A DNA stretch of 64,000 nt, taken from contig JAYKYS010000005.1 of NCBI GenBank assembly GCA_036924285.1, positions 558,001-622,000 of the forward strand, given 5' to 3'. The notes under the pieces were generated by a model. That model saw only the letters and a list, made by a program, of their open reading frames with translations, had not been told where the DNA came from and did not search any database. Source of the stretch: Asterella californica. Taxonomy: Eukaryota; Streptophyta; Marchantiopsida; Marchantiales; Aytoniaceae. Position 1 is the first letter of the stretch. Every line of letters starts with the position of its first letter. Both the position numbers and the translations under genes were made by a program. This document shows, piece by piece, positions 1 to 11,279 of this stretch.

Positions 1-3000
1 GGATAAAAGTCTTGTATCATATAATTACGTTCGCTCCAAGTACTGTACATGTTAAAGCTGAACTTTGTTGCAACAATTTCATTTTGTCCACATCTATCTT
101 TTGAACCCAAAAGTGATTGAACCATTCTCACACAAGAGAGATAAACAAAATCATTAGTTGGTCCGTCCGACTACCGTTTTTTGAAATTTAAACCCGAAAC
201 TGAGACAACCCTGCTACGTAGGAGGTATTGTACCCACAACGAGGATCTAACGGTAAATAGTTAGTATATTTGATTGATTTTAAGTTTATTGTTTCGTCAC
301 CATAAGAATAGGAAAAATATCATCTGCTTTACATCTTAAGATTATACAAGCAACAACCCACAGTTTGTTTTAAGATCTTTATTAATTTCAACTTTTATCT
401 TTTGTTGAATCAAACACGGCAGTTTAAAATAAATATTACGTGTTTTCAGTATTTTTTTAAAATAATCTGCTTTGTTTTACTAAGCTTACATTCTGACATT
501 TACAAGCAGTCCACTGAACATTGTGACATTGACTCAAACTTATCGTTAGATTCAAAAATATCTCAACATAGAATCGCTCATTACTTTGAGCGGGAACTTT
601 TAAGAGCGAAATGAAGTGTGGAAATAGACAAACCTCCCTTTCTCCGTCATCATGCTGCACCGTTGGATCATGTCTCGCACTCTTGTTCCATCGTGAGGTT
701 TTTCTCATTTATCCCTTACTACTATTGTAATATTACACTTATAGAATTTTAGATAGATGCAATCATTTCGGGTATTCATGAAATATTGCACTTATCGAGA
801 GACGATTGTTACCATGGTGGAGATGCTCCAAGTAACAACATGAACCGCTAACGATATTAATTCGCTCTTATTCTTATTCACTCTTCAGAGGCGTGCATCT
901 TCACCCTTTACATCTTGCAGAAGGGTTTGATTATAGATTACAATAATATTTCTTTAAAAAAAACTATTTCTAAAAGTTCTAATTGACTTTAGTACAGCTT
1001 GACATCCCGTCATACAATTTGTTTCTTTAATTTTTAGCCCAGTGTATAAAAGTTAACGAATACAATTTTTGTAGAACCGACAACCTTGCGAGCAGACTTT
1101 ATAACTTCTACCGTTAGACTGTCTTCATAAAACTTTGTTTCCCTCGTATGAACTATCGTTGTGCTTTCATGAACTGTGTGAACGAAATTGTACGAGAGAA
1201 CGAGATCGCAAACAAAATACCATAGAAGTTAAAAGATTATTGTATTATCAAGAAACTGTTTTCTCGTCAATTCTCGACTCTCTACCACATCACAACCAGT
1301 GAAACTAACAAATTTCACTCCTCAATCATTATGATATAGTACAAACGGTTAGTAGATAGACCAAAGACCAAAATCTTTCATTAGATACATTTTTATTGCT
1401 CAAATCTCTATCCAGATTCCAACAGAGACTGAATAATTCATCAATGCAGTGTAAAGAGATATCTCAATGCTATAATCAACTTATTGCACAATGATCGAAC
1501 TATTCTTGATAAGAATAAATAAGATAATTCTTATTTATTAAATATAAGAATAAAGTTTTGATAAACATCAAAAAACTGGGAAGACCAAAATATCGAGATA
1601 CATGGAGAGCAAAAGTGCTAAAATAAATAGATGTTTAGGAAAAAAGATAAAGATTGTAGCTATTTAAAAGTTACTATGTGATGTAGTGATTGACATGTCA
1701 AAGATAAGAGATAAGATTGCTGTTAGAAACATTATGTGTTGTGGTGGCTTACACGTCTTTTATATAATTAGTTACTTTGGATGAGACATGCGAGTGGGTG
1801 ACCCCTTTACCACAAAGACATCAGTTATGAGAAAATGATATTACTTTTTTATTGTGATTAATTTATGACCAAACCTTTCTCCCAAGAGAGTCTGCACATT
1901 TGCTTCTTCATCGTCGATAGAGGTGAATATGCATGCTGCATGAACTTCTGGGAACTTTTATTTGCTTTTTGTTATCAGAGAATTATATGAGTGTTAAATA
2001 TAAAATATATACTAAATGAATATAAATAATTAAGATATTTCATAAACATTATTTGTTAACTTATGTCTGGAAACACGGGGAGAGCAAGAGAAAAACCATA
2101 AATGTTGACTCTGCTCTCGCGCTTCAGAAGATACAAGACCAAGAAGTTATACTCATGAGTACATCGATTTACTCAGAGATTTAATTTAACAAGAAAAGTT
2201 AAGTATTAAATTAAACGAACCATGCATATTTTCTCTCTTCCGAACTCGAAAGAAGATAAATATGCATAAAAAGTGATGAATATACAAACTTCAGATTTAT
2301 TTTCTTCGATTCTTATTCACCCCTTGAGGTGAATTAAGGACAAGATACAAGAACCACTTGATTGAAGAATAAGAGTGAATGTGCATATCAAGTCAGGTAA
2401 GGTCAGATGGTGGAGAAGATGATAGTCGTCGATGTCATGAAGGGAGATTTTCTCTAAGAAAGTGTGAAACTAAACGACATGAGCAAACAATAACTACAAG
2501 GAAATCTCCAATTTGATCTAAAGTCCTCTTAAAAGTCTGTCTAGCAATACTATATAGCTCTACCTCGAGGTCTCTCTCTCACACAAATGAATATGCATCC
2601 AAAGTGGTTTTTTGGCTCAGGGAAGAAAAACGACAATTATCAAACAAATTGCAAAACTTTCATAAATGATTGATTGAAAACTAATTTTAAAAATAGATAG
2701 TGAAAAATACATCGACAGTACTTACAGATAACACTGGTGCTTGTTTCGATCTGGGAGAACATAGAAGAGATATATTTTTGGACAATCAAAGTTTTCTAAA
2801 TATAATTAATTAAATTTGAATGACTAAATTTAAATTCCACACTACTTCGTTTGTCATTGCAGTCCCTAAAAACCCATAAGCAACATCTCGAGACTTAATC
2901 TCTTTCTGATATTAATGCATCAATTTTTTGCCAGTATAAATACTTTCAATTTATAACCTAATCCTTCTAAGAAGAAAAATTAAAAAATAAATTAAAAACA

Positions 3001-3440
3001 ATATATATTCTCCCTCCTCTGAACGTTAGATACGTTATCAGTTTTGTATAGATTAGAACCCTTTCAACTATTTTTTTTATATTAAAGCCATTGTTGTCGA
3101 AGGTGCCACACGCAAATGACCTTTACTATATGTTTCGGAGGAAGATTTGACCTGAATATGTGATAATAAGTCATTTGACCTAAATACGTGATAATAACTC
3201 CTGTGACTGCAAAGACTCTAACACTGTGGTAGTAGGTCTTGTGACCGAATGTAGTTGGGGATGTTTTTAAACTTTTGAGTACAAAGTTTTGAACTTGGAA
3301 GAGGGTGAATATGCAAGGAAGTCAAGGGAAATAACAAACGAATCTGCAGTGAATAAGGCCGTTGGACCCTAAAAACCATTTTGTGCAGTGCGACATAACT
3401 CCTACAATACATGCGACATCCAACAATGGATTGTTTGAAG
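1..3440. other. AT-rich gene-free DNA with dispersed short repeats
   Basis: No reading frame longer than about 85 codons looks like a protein, and I see no RNA gene. The stretch holds AT-rich DNA and recurring short words. GGTGAATATGCA or close variants occur near 1922, 2374, 2588 and 3304. A GGAAACAC-GGGAGA module at about 2067 reappears near 42733. A 17-base half-hairpin at 1858-1874 is identical to one arm of a hairpin at 40951. An imperfect hairpin lies at 2222-2267, with ATGCATATTT-type arms. These look like eroded copies of a dispersed repeat. Confidence 0.5.
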
Positions 3441-3442
3441 TT

Positions 3443-3513
3443 TTCTTCATATAGTTGATATGAAGGCATCATCAAAACCCTAAGTCAAACCTTCATATCA
3501 ACTATATGAAGAA
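3443..3513. repeat. perfect 24-bp inverted repeat (hairpin)
   Basis: Bases 3443-3466 are the exact reverse complement of 3490-3513, separated by a 23-base loop. The arms are AT-rich but not simple repeats. The stem and loop are the right size for a fold-back transcript, but there is no evidence of transcription. Confidence 0.85.
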
Positions 3514-4002
3514 ATATAGCAAGCAAGGCAAACTGGGCACCAATGGTGCTAAAATAGCTATTTCCACTTCTTTGCTAAAGAAGTAATATGACTTGGAAGT
3601 TTTAGGTAAAGAAAATTTCCAAAATCTATAAACCTTAAAAATATCTCTTCCGCTGATTTCATCAAATAAGCATGTCCAATCGTTGATCTCAACGCATCAA
3701 CGAAACCTTGGGTCAGCTAAATCCACAATATCAATATGTCAAAGCTTTCATCTCCATCAAAAAAGTTATTTGATTCAAAAATAGTTCCAGACTTCAAATT
3801 GATAAGTTAGCGGCCAGTTCGAACGGTTTTTCAAGACGTATAGGGTTGACAATACATGGCTTACCTCCTCATATGAGGGATTATTTGCTTACCTACCCAT
3901 TTGAGGGTATAAGAAGCATGTATATTCACCCATCGCTTGCCGGAGTTGATTGATTTGTGCTTGTATTTTTCCTCATGGCCTTGGTTTCGACCGTTTCAAG
4001 AT

Positions 4003-4200
4003 TTTTTTTTCTTTCTCGGTTCGTTTTAGATTATGTTAGTGTTCAGTTTCTCTCTTCAAACCTGTCTCTCCCGTAAATTACTGAACTCCTGCACGCACGA
4101 TTTTTATGGTTCTCCAACGTCGGTGCTTGGGCTCGAACTCAAGACCTACAACCTGTTAGTGAGTACATTTGTCACTGTGCTAACTCAAGCATTTGTAAAA
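4003..4200 (-). mobile_element. tRNA-derived SINE-like element
   Basis: On the minus strand, about 4198 down to 4120 reads like a tRNA. An acceptor-like TGCTTG pairs with CAAGCA. A box A-like TTAGCACAGTG and a box B-like GAGTTCGAGCC are spaced as in an internal pol III promoter. The body then runs to an A-rich end, seen on the plus strand as a T-run at about 4004-4015. This head-body-A-tail order is that of plant SINEs. The cloverleaf is imperfect, so it is not a functional tRNA gene. I could not find target-site duplications. A decayed tRNA pseudogene is the alternative. Confidence 0.4.
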
Positions 4201-4215
4201 ACAGTGTTTTTCTGA

Positions 4216-5526
4216 TCTCATAAAGCTACGCACGAGATAAGTCTCCCTGGTCGTGCAACGCCCGTGAAAAATGACATTCGAAACGTGCTCGTGTATTCGG
4301 CGTGAAAACAGCGTGTTTAAGTTTTCAGTCTAAACCCGGCTGTTAACCAACCGGCGTTCCGGATTTTTTCCCCAACCCCCCACGTGCCGTCTGCTGCCAA
4401 AAGCCCGATGGAGATGCTTATTTGCTTACCTATAATATATTATTTGTCCTCCAAATTGCGTTTTAAGTTTTTAGGATCAACAGTATAGAACATGGTTAAA
4501 ATGGATAACAAACAGAAGATGATCGTGAACCATTATTATTGATAACCTCAAGTTTCCTAATTCAACTCCGAGTGATCATAAACCCAACTTGAAGCTCCAG
4601 AAGTCAAACCACTCAAAATAATGAGAATTAGATATCCATCTAGAGAGGTCCGTGAAAACATGATCAAAGTTATCTCCGGATTTCTAAACTCGATATATAT
4701 ATCTCAAAAATATATTCAAAGAAGCTAAAGCTCTAAACATCAAAAGCGATATGTAACTTCTACTATCTATGCACGGCATTACGCCCAGTAAGAAGAACAA
4801 GGAGGGCACGCAGGGAAGCGAGAGCTGCGCACCCCAGCTCCAGCTACCAGCCAATGACGAGATCGAGGTCGAATGTTGTTGTTCTTCTTAGGCTCGTGCT
4901 GGTGGGTCCGGGTGTGACAAAAGTTGACGGTTTGCCAGTTGGTGGTATCCGTGAGAAAGCGAAGCTGGAGGGTCCGGCTCTGTTGCTACTAGCAGCAAGA
5001 CACCCCAAGAAATATACCGATGATGTGGGACGATGGATACTAGGTATATGTACTGAGCTTAAGCTCCTTCAGTCCACTCTCTTTTATCTCCGTCTCTACG
5101 CTACGACTAGAGAGCAGAGCCTGCCAGCCCGCGGAAGGAGCACTAGTGTAGAGGGAGACACTGTCTCCTTCTACAAATGAAGTGTCTGTGAAGATCTGGA
5201 GAAATGTCGGATTCATAAGTAGGACTGTGCCACCGAACTGAACTGTTCTGGAGACAGACGACAGATACGCAGAAAATTGAGGTTCGTTGTGCCATATGTG
5301 GAAGACTCACTGCAAGTTTAGCCATCTACAGTCTTTACCAAGTCGACGGAGCGTTAGAATCACAATTAGTCCATTGTAGTCCTGGAGGTTCTGGATGTTA
5401 AATTGAGTTCGGAATCAGTTCTAGCTTGAGATTTTAGCAATTCGATTGCGCTGATTCTGAGTAGGAGTTGTGCTGCTGATAATTTTGGTGATGCAGTGGG
5501 TTAATCAGCGTCACTGACGTGGAAAC
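4216..5526. other. intergenic and probable 5' flank of the PLC-like gene
   Basis: I recognise no coding region. The segment from about 4750 is less AT-rich than the DNA to its left and leads into the first exon of the PLC-like gene at 5527. Promoter elements could not be assigned with confidence. Confidence 0.35.
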
Positions 5527-7743
5527 ATGAGTAAGTTCACGGCTGGCCTGACGTTTCTTTTAGCTTTATCGCTTTGCTGGGCGGAGGCGTCGGCGCAGTG
5601 CAGTACTGGGCAGTGTCAGGTAAGGATTAGCTAATTTGGAACAATGACTATGGGCTACATGTATCTCGCTTCCGCGTTAATTACGTAACTGTTGTTAATC
5701 GCCTCTTGGGAACTAACAACTTATGGACAAAAGGTGGCGGAAATGATCCGGGATATTGGCTCAAGTAGTCAAGCTGTTACGCTTTTGTTAGGAATGAAGA
5801 GTAGCTAGGAATGTAGGCTTTCCCACGAGGGCTGAGTCAAGAAATGTGAACAGGTTCTGGCCACCTGCTACACCGATGCAAATTGTGGTTTTGGACTTTT
5901 CTGCAGATCCTGCATTGTATCTGGCATTTTTACTCCAATATGCGTTCGAGATCAAGCAACAGCACTACCGAATGTGCGTAGGGAGCAGCTGCCACTGCAA
6001 CTTTTTACATTGGTAAATTGGGGCCTCTCTGCGCCATACTTAATGAATACTCAGATGTTACTTGTGTCACCACTACAGATCACATTCAATAGAGTTGCTT
6101 GGCTCACAACGCATAATTCTTGCGCGATTGTTGACGCTCCTGAATTGACGGGTCCGCGTATCACGTTCTATAATCGAGAGGACTCCGTAACCGATCAGCT
6201 CAATGTAAGTTACGGCTATTGCCGTTGTACCTCCTACCGAAGACAGTTGATCTTGGTTGCTCTCAAGATACGGGTTTATCTAATCCTACTGCTAGGAATT
6301 TGCTAGAATCACTTGAACGAGGTTCCGAGTTGTGATATATCTACCTTCTCGGTCACCGGCCGGGAGCGTCCAGTCCAATATGTATTTTTCTGAAACAATT
6401 TCCTTTCCTGTTCTTGCATGTACGTGGAATGTACTGCGAGACCATGTCTGTCCGCATGCTTGGTCCCTATGCCCCTCTCTTAAGTCGAGTTATGTCATTT
6501 GCTTTCGGCACGAGTGAGAGATGCAATGCGTCCTTGGATGGTGGTGGAATGTGTCAATTCCTCTGAAACTTCTCAAAACCAGCTTGCTTGCGGAGTTATA
6601 AGGAGTTGATTTCTCTTTTCTATGAACGTGTAACTGTTCTCATGAACACTTACAATCAATCGGAGATCCGGAAACTGTTGAATTTGGCCTCATCCGTCGG
6701 AGATTCTGCTATGTAAGATGTTCTCATGAACACTTACAATCAATCCGTCGGAGATCGTCACCGTATCCATTGATGATTACGTTGCAACAGCTAATGGGAT
6801 CACGAATGTCTTCAGGGGTGCTGGTATCGGCAACTACTTGTTCCCAGTGGCAAGTATTGCCCGCACCTGGAATGGACTGGCCAACCGTTGCTGCTATGAT
6901 ACAGAATAACTGGCGGTTTGTGGTATTCACTTCCCAGTCCTCAAAGCAAGCTTCTGAAGGTCTCGCTTACCAGTGGAATTTCGTCGATGAGAATCAGTGT
7001 AAGTGGTACCGCTCGATTTTATCTAGGCCGCGTGTCTCTTCGCACACGGAAGTTATGCATCATCCAGTCAACTTGTGCTCTACGGGTGACCTAATTCCTA
7101 CAAAATCCACCTTGTGACGTAGTTCCTGCCGACAGTATCATCGACTTTCGTTGTGTTGATTACCGCGATGGGTGGAGAAGATACTAACTAGGGTAAAGAC
7201 TACAAGAGTGACAGTGGAAGACTTGGTAGACTAGTGACCCTAACTTCTGAACACAATAATACTTCTGCAGATGGCGATGATGAATGATTGCTGGAAAATG
7301 CCCCAATCGAGCTGAGTCCCCTTTAATGAACAGCACTACAAATACGCTCATCTTACAGAACTATTTCCACACAGATCCTGTTGAGGCTGCAACTTGCAGG
7401 GATAACTCCCAGGATTTGTATGACCAGCTTGATGCCTGCTTTGCTGCGTCTGGGAACCGATGGGCCAACTTTGTTGCCGTTGATTTTTATAAGGTAAGGG
7501 GAAAAATGACATTAGCTAGAACAACTTTCATATTGTTGAACGCCTCGTTCAGTCGCACCAAGGCTTGACCTATTGTCAGATAATAAGCAGGGAAATTGTT
7601 GTTCTCTCTGGATTCCTCAGAGGAGCACCATGGGTGGCGTGTTTCAAGCTCTCGACAAATTGAACGGACAAATGGAATGCGGATGTAACAATCCCGTTTC
7701 TTGCCAGGTTCTTTCTTTCTTCCTTGCAGATTCTGATGGTTAA
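5527..7743 (+). pseudogene. PI-PLC X-domain protein gene, frameshifted
   Basis: Recognisable exons are 5527-5619 (signal peptide, then CSTGQCQ), 5854-5973 (Cys-rich, ending CVRDQATALPN), 6079-6204 (WLTTHNSCAI, the X-domain His motif), about 6730-7004 (NPSEIVTVSIDDYV through GLAYQWNFVDENQ), 7271-7493 (CPNRAESP to NFVAVDFYK) and 7621-7743 (GGVFQALDKLNGQMECGC, TAA stop). Most boundaries are GT-AG and keep phase. This is the plant secreted PLC-X-like family, whose members are predicted membrane or wall proteins of unclear enzymatic role. Three lesions are visible. An extra T near 6857 shifts frame in the fourth exon. One base is missing near 7283, where YGDDE runs into TGA. The exon that should carry the GVRGLMLD-type motif was not found between 6205 and 6730. 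Sequencing error could explain one lesion but hardly all three. Confidence 0.75.
6636..6757 (+). repeat. short tandem duplication inside the PLC-like gene
   Basis: A GTTCTCATGAACACTTACAA-type segment near 6636 recurs near 6719, about 83 bases on, and both copies run into a CGGAGATC sequence. The second copy overlaps the start of the exon encoding NPSEIVTV. The duplication probably explains why the 5' edge of this exon is hard to place. It may also have removed the preceding exon. Confidence 0.6.
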
Positions 7744-8102
7744 TCGTCTAAAACCAGAAAATATGTCTGAGACCTCGGGCACTGTTGTACTGTTTAACAC
7801 GCTTATTCGCACAGTAATTAGTTTTATGTTGTCCCGTGTATGATCCTGTTACTAGTCACATTCTCCTCGTTTAGCTTGATTTTCTGAGAGTGGCCGAATT
7901 CCTGCAGCAGACGAGACAGTCATAAAACTAAGGAAGAAAAGAAATGGTTAACGGATTTGGTGCTTGTAGCGGTCCCCGGTTATTTACTGAGGTTACCGCT
8001 TGATTTAGAGTTCCGTAAGTTCAAGTTAAACTCTTTCTCTTATACTCACCTGTGTAGACTAGCACTCTAATAGATATTTAACACTCGATGTGGTCTAATG
8101 CA

Positions 8103-8400
8103 GACACAGACTGCACCCGGGCAATGTCCGGCTGATGTCTAAAACACAGAGTGTGGACTGCGTCACAAGCACAAGCTGCATTCGGGAATGCAGCGATATC
8201 TAACTCACAATGTCGACGACTGCGTCAAGGACACAGATTGAACCTGTGCAATGTCATTTTGATGAGTCAAACAATGACGAGCACACACTAACGAAGACAC
8301 GGCCACAAACTTCACTTAGGCGATTTCGTATGACTAAGACTCGATGTGGGCAATTGCGACCCAGACACGAACTTCATCAGGGCAATGTCGTTCTGATCAC
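8103..8400 (+). repeat. degenerate tandem repeat, unit about 60-70 bp
   Basis: The pattern ACA(C/A)xGAxxT...GGGCAATGTC...CTGATG returns about five times, near 8103, 8170, 8230, 8300 and 8360. The intervals are irregular and there are many substitutions. It lies downstream of the PLC-like gene. A long open frame across part of it ends in a Cys-rich stretch, but stops break the frame elsewhere, so I do not call it coding. Confidence 0.45.
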
Positions 8401-8842
8401 ACCAGAGCCATCGGGCATCCCCAAGTGCTGCTGCAAGTGCTCCGGAGCCCGCCCTACAAAGTCATGCGGACAAAGTTGATCCCTCGCCTTCTTGTGTTGA
8501 CCACAGCCCATGTGCTCAGATGAGAATATTCTGGTCATATTATCCTTCGTTTGCCCCAGACCTAACCTGGATGTCCGTCAAAGTGGGGTGGGAATTGGGT
8601 CGGTTCTGATTCCCAAAAGGTGTACCAACGTCTACGGACATATTTGGTCCTGTATGATAGTCGACGAGATTCTTGTACAGTTATTTGCATCGGAACAAGT
8701 TAGTACCTAAAAGCTAAAAATGGTCGCCGAATATCGGTATATTGGTACGCTGATGACTCAGTGCAATCAGCTGCTCTATCCCTCTCTGCACTATCCCTCT
8801 GGAATAGTGTTGGAAGTCAGCCGTGTCTTTTTATGTATAGCA

Positions 8843-8937
8843 AGAGTCATTGTTTAGAGGTTTTATGGCTGAGGAGCTTCCGAGAGTCATTGTTTAGAGG
8901 TTTTATGGCTGAGGATGAAGCTCCTCAGCCATAAAAC
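8843..8937. repeat. 40-bp tandem duplication plus 21-bp inverted repeat
   Basis: Bases 8843-8875 and 8883-8915 are identical direct copies, 40 bases apart. Bases 8860-8880 are the exact reverse complement of 8917-8937. The second direct copy (from 8900) can also pair with 8922-8937 across a 6-base loop. Two left arms therefore compete for one right arm. Confidence 0.85.
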
Positions 8938-9413
8938 AAGCAACTCCTCCATGTTCAAAGAGGAAGTGTTTTGTCATTAACTGATATGTTCAAATTAAAA
9001 TATTTTTATTCGTTTTTACTAAGGCAGAGATAATTGTACATGTCCGTATAAGTTTTAGCATGCAGCGGCTATTTATAACGAAGATAACTAGATTTGATTA
9101 TAGCTTTATAGATTTAAAATTTAAATTTTGTCATTTGAGTTTAGTAAATCAAATATAAAGAAATCTCTCCGTTTGTCTCTTTTTCTCTCACGTGCATTCT
9201 TTTGTGACCGTTTAAAAACTTATGGCTTCAGTTTTATATTAATATTTTGTCACTCACTATAATCTCACCGCAACCACCAATCAAAACTGTTAATTTTTTT
9301 TCGGGTTATCACCCTTGTCTTCTTTCGGACTCACCTTCCCCCCAACCATTTAACTTAAGAAGAAGATAGTCGTAGCTCTTTCTATATATGAGAGAGAGCA
9401 GGTGCGTATTTAC

Positions 9414-9479
9414 CAAGGTTAAGGTTGCTTATTCACCTCTTCCATCCGAAGATGGAAGAGGGCTGCAACCTTAACCTTG
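9414..9479. repeat. two-step hairpin, 15-bp outer and 11-bp inner stem
   Basis: Outer arms 9414-9428 and 9465-9479 are perfect reverse complements. Inner arms 9436-9446 and 9451-9461 are also perfect, around a CGAA loop. The right end overlaps the next hairpin (9477-9526), giving two adjacent fold-backs. The DNA around is AT-rich and gene-free. Confidence 0.8.
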
Positions 9480-9526
9480 ATTTATTACCTAACTCTTCTG
9501 ACGAGAAGGGTTAGGTAATAAATCAA
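9477..9526. repeat. 50-bp hairpin, copy 1 of a two-copy family
   Basis: The outer 17 bases (9477-9493) pair perfectly with 9510-9526. The 50-base unit has the same length and layout as 40951-41000, and half of it matches 1858-1874. Differences between the two full copies mostly fall at paired positions. Confidence 0.8.
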
Positions 9527-11070
9527 TGTATTTTTATATTCACGAATTTAGTGCGGCATCCTCCCACAATTGTATCATGTGAAGCGCAAAGAACTACATT
9601 GCACTTATGGGTTTTCTAAGGAGGTTTCTAACGTTCTTGGAGCAAGTAACAGTTAATATTTAAATATTGTTTTAATTTTTAATTTTATTTATTCTAAAAT
9701 ATTTATATAACATTTATATTATTTCAGATATCTTAAAGAGAGCAAAAGTACGGAAGTTGTTTGAGCATGCTTATTTGGCTGACTTATCGGGCTCTCGAAG
9801 CCGCATAACTCACAAAGCATTGATTTAATCGGTCTTCTTAGATATGTGAAATCGTAAAAATAAGAGGTTTTACAATTTCATTATTTACGTACAGGTATGT
9901 ATATTCAGTATTGTGAATGGGAGGAAGAGTTAGGTAATAATAATTTTAATTATAAACTAATATTTCTTTGATACCTAGAGCTTAGTCTCTTTCAATTATC
10001 GTTGCATATCGACCTTCAACAATGAGTGATTACGTTGGATGTGATTTCAATCGTATTTAGAGGCGAGAGACGATATCTCTCTTAACGGATTTATATTCAA
10101 AGAGATATATAGGTCAGAAGCAATAACAGATATGTAAACAAATTGAAAAATTCTTATATAGATTTTTTTTTCGTGGAAAAATATAAAGAGTTTGCTACCT
10201 TATTCTCATAGCAAAAGAAGATAAGAGTTCAAATCCTTGCACTTGCGCTGTCATATTGAATCTCATGATGTTCTTCATCGTTACATGTCGATGAGAGATT
10301 ACGTTGGATATGATTTCAATCGCACTTACTGGTAAGAAATGATATCTCTCTTAAATGTAGATTGAATAGGCGGTGCTTCCATATGCAATGAAACTACCAA
10401 AGAGATGATATCAAAGAAAATGACTTCGAGTATGATGTTGATTGCTACCTATGGATACTTGTGCAAGAAGGTGGATGTTACAAGAGGAATGATCCGAACA
10501 AAGATGATGCTACTTGCTAAAAAGATCAATTGCTACATTTTCTTGCTTTTTGATGCGATCTTTTACTAGAGAAAGAGAAGAGTATGGAAGAACTTTATGT
10601 TATCATAGAACACAGATTTACTATTTAGTGTGAAGAGGTGAGGTGGAATTGCAGATGAATGCAGCAGCTTACTAGAAACGGTGGACTCTGCATTGAACAT
10701 CAGACTAAAAAACCCGACCCTTCTCTTCTTTCTTGTAGAACACACACAAGTTGCTTGGCAAGAAAGAGCAAGTGTGATTTTCTGGAGGTAGCATCTTGAC
10801 AGACCGACGGCCATGATCATGGTGGAGGTGGTGAAAATAGTCTGGGTCTCGTTGAGCGAAGATGCTAGTCCTTCAAGTGTAGGTCTGCCGTTGGATCCTT
10901 AGATCATCTTTCCTTGGCACCTCAATTTTCCCAGCCGGATTCGTCAACTATTAATCCAAGTATTTCTAACCTTTCCGCCCTTCATCATGTATTTCATATC
11001 GATAATTAAGGTTTGCATTCTACTTGCAAGTTCTATGTGTTGTTGTAATTCCGCTTCTTCATTCGTTCTC
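9527..11070. other. AT-rich intergenic DNA, no gene seen
   Basis: It contains AT runs near 9650-9720. A GTTAGGTAATAA fragment near 9936 resembles a hairpin arm of 9510. A weak box B-like GAGTTCAAATCC occurs near 10220 without a convincing tRNA fold. No protein-like frame was recognised. Confidence 0.4.
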
Positions 11071-11071
11071 T

Positions 11072-11091
11072 TGTCGTGTCGTGGACCGGCT
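11072..11091 (+). repeat. isolated gypsy LTR 5' terminus, 20 bp
   Basis: TGTCGTGTCGTGGACCGGCT is identical to the first 20 bases of the gypsy LTRs that begin at 28287, 47582 and 55065. Similarity stops right after it. This is either a very short remnant or the end of a related family sharing its terminus. Confidence 0.55.
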
Positions 11092-11279
11092 ATAGTATTC
11101 ACTAAGGTCCTAGGATCCATGGAATTTTATCAACCTGTTCCAAACATCTTTCTGACTGCATCATTGAACAGTCCTTGTCGAAGTGATCAAAATTGATCAT
11201 TTTATCGTCACGAACAGATCTAAGACGATGAAGTTAGAGACAATTAAGTAATTTTTAAGATGGCGTTGATGGGGCATCT

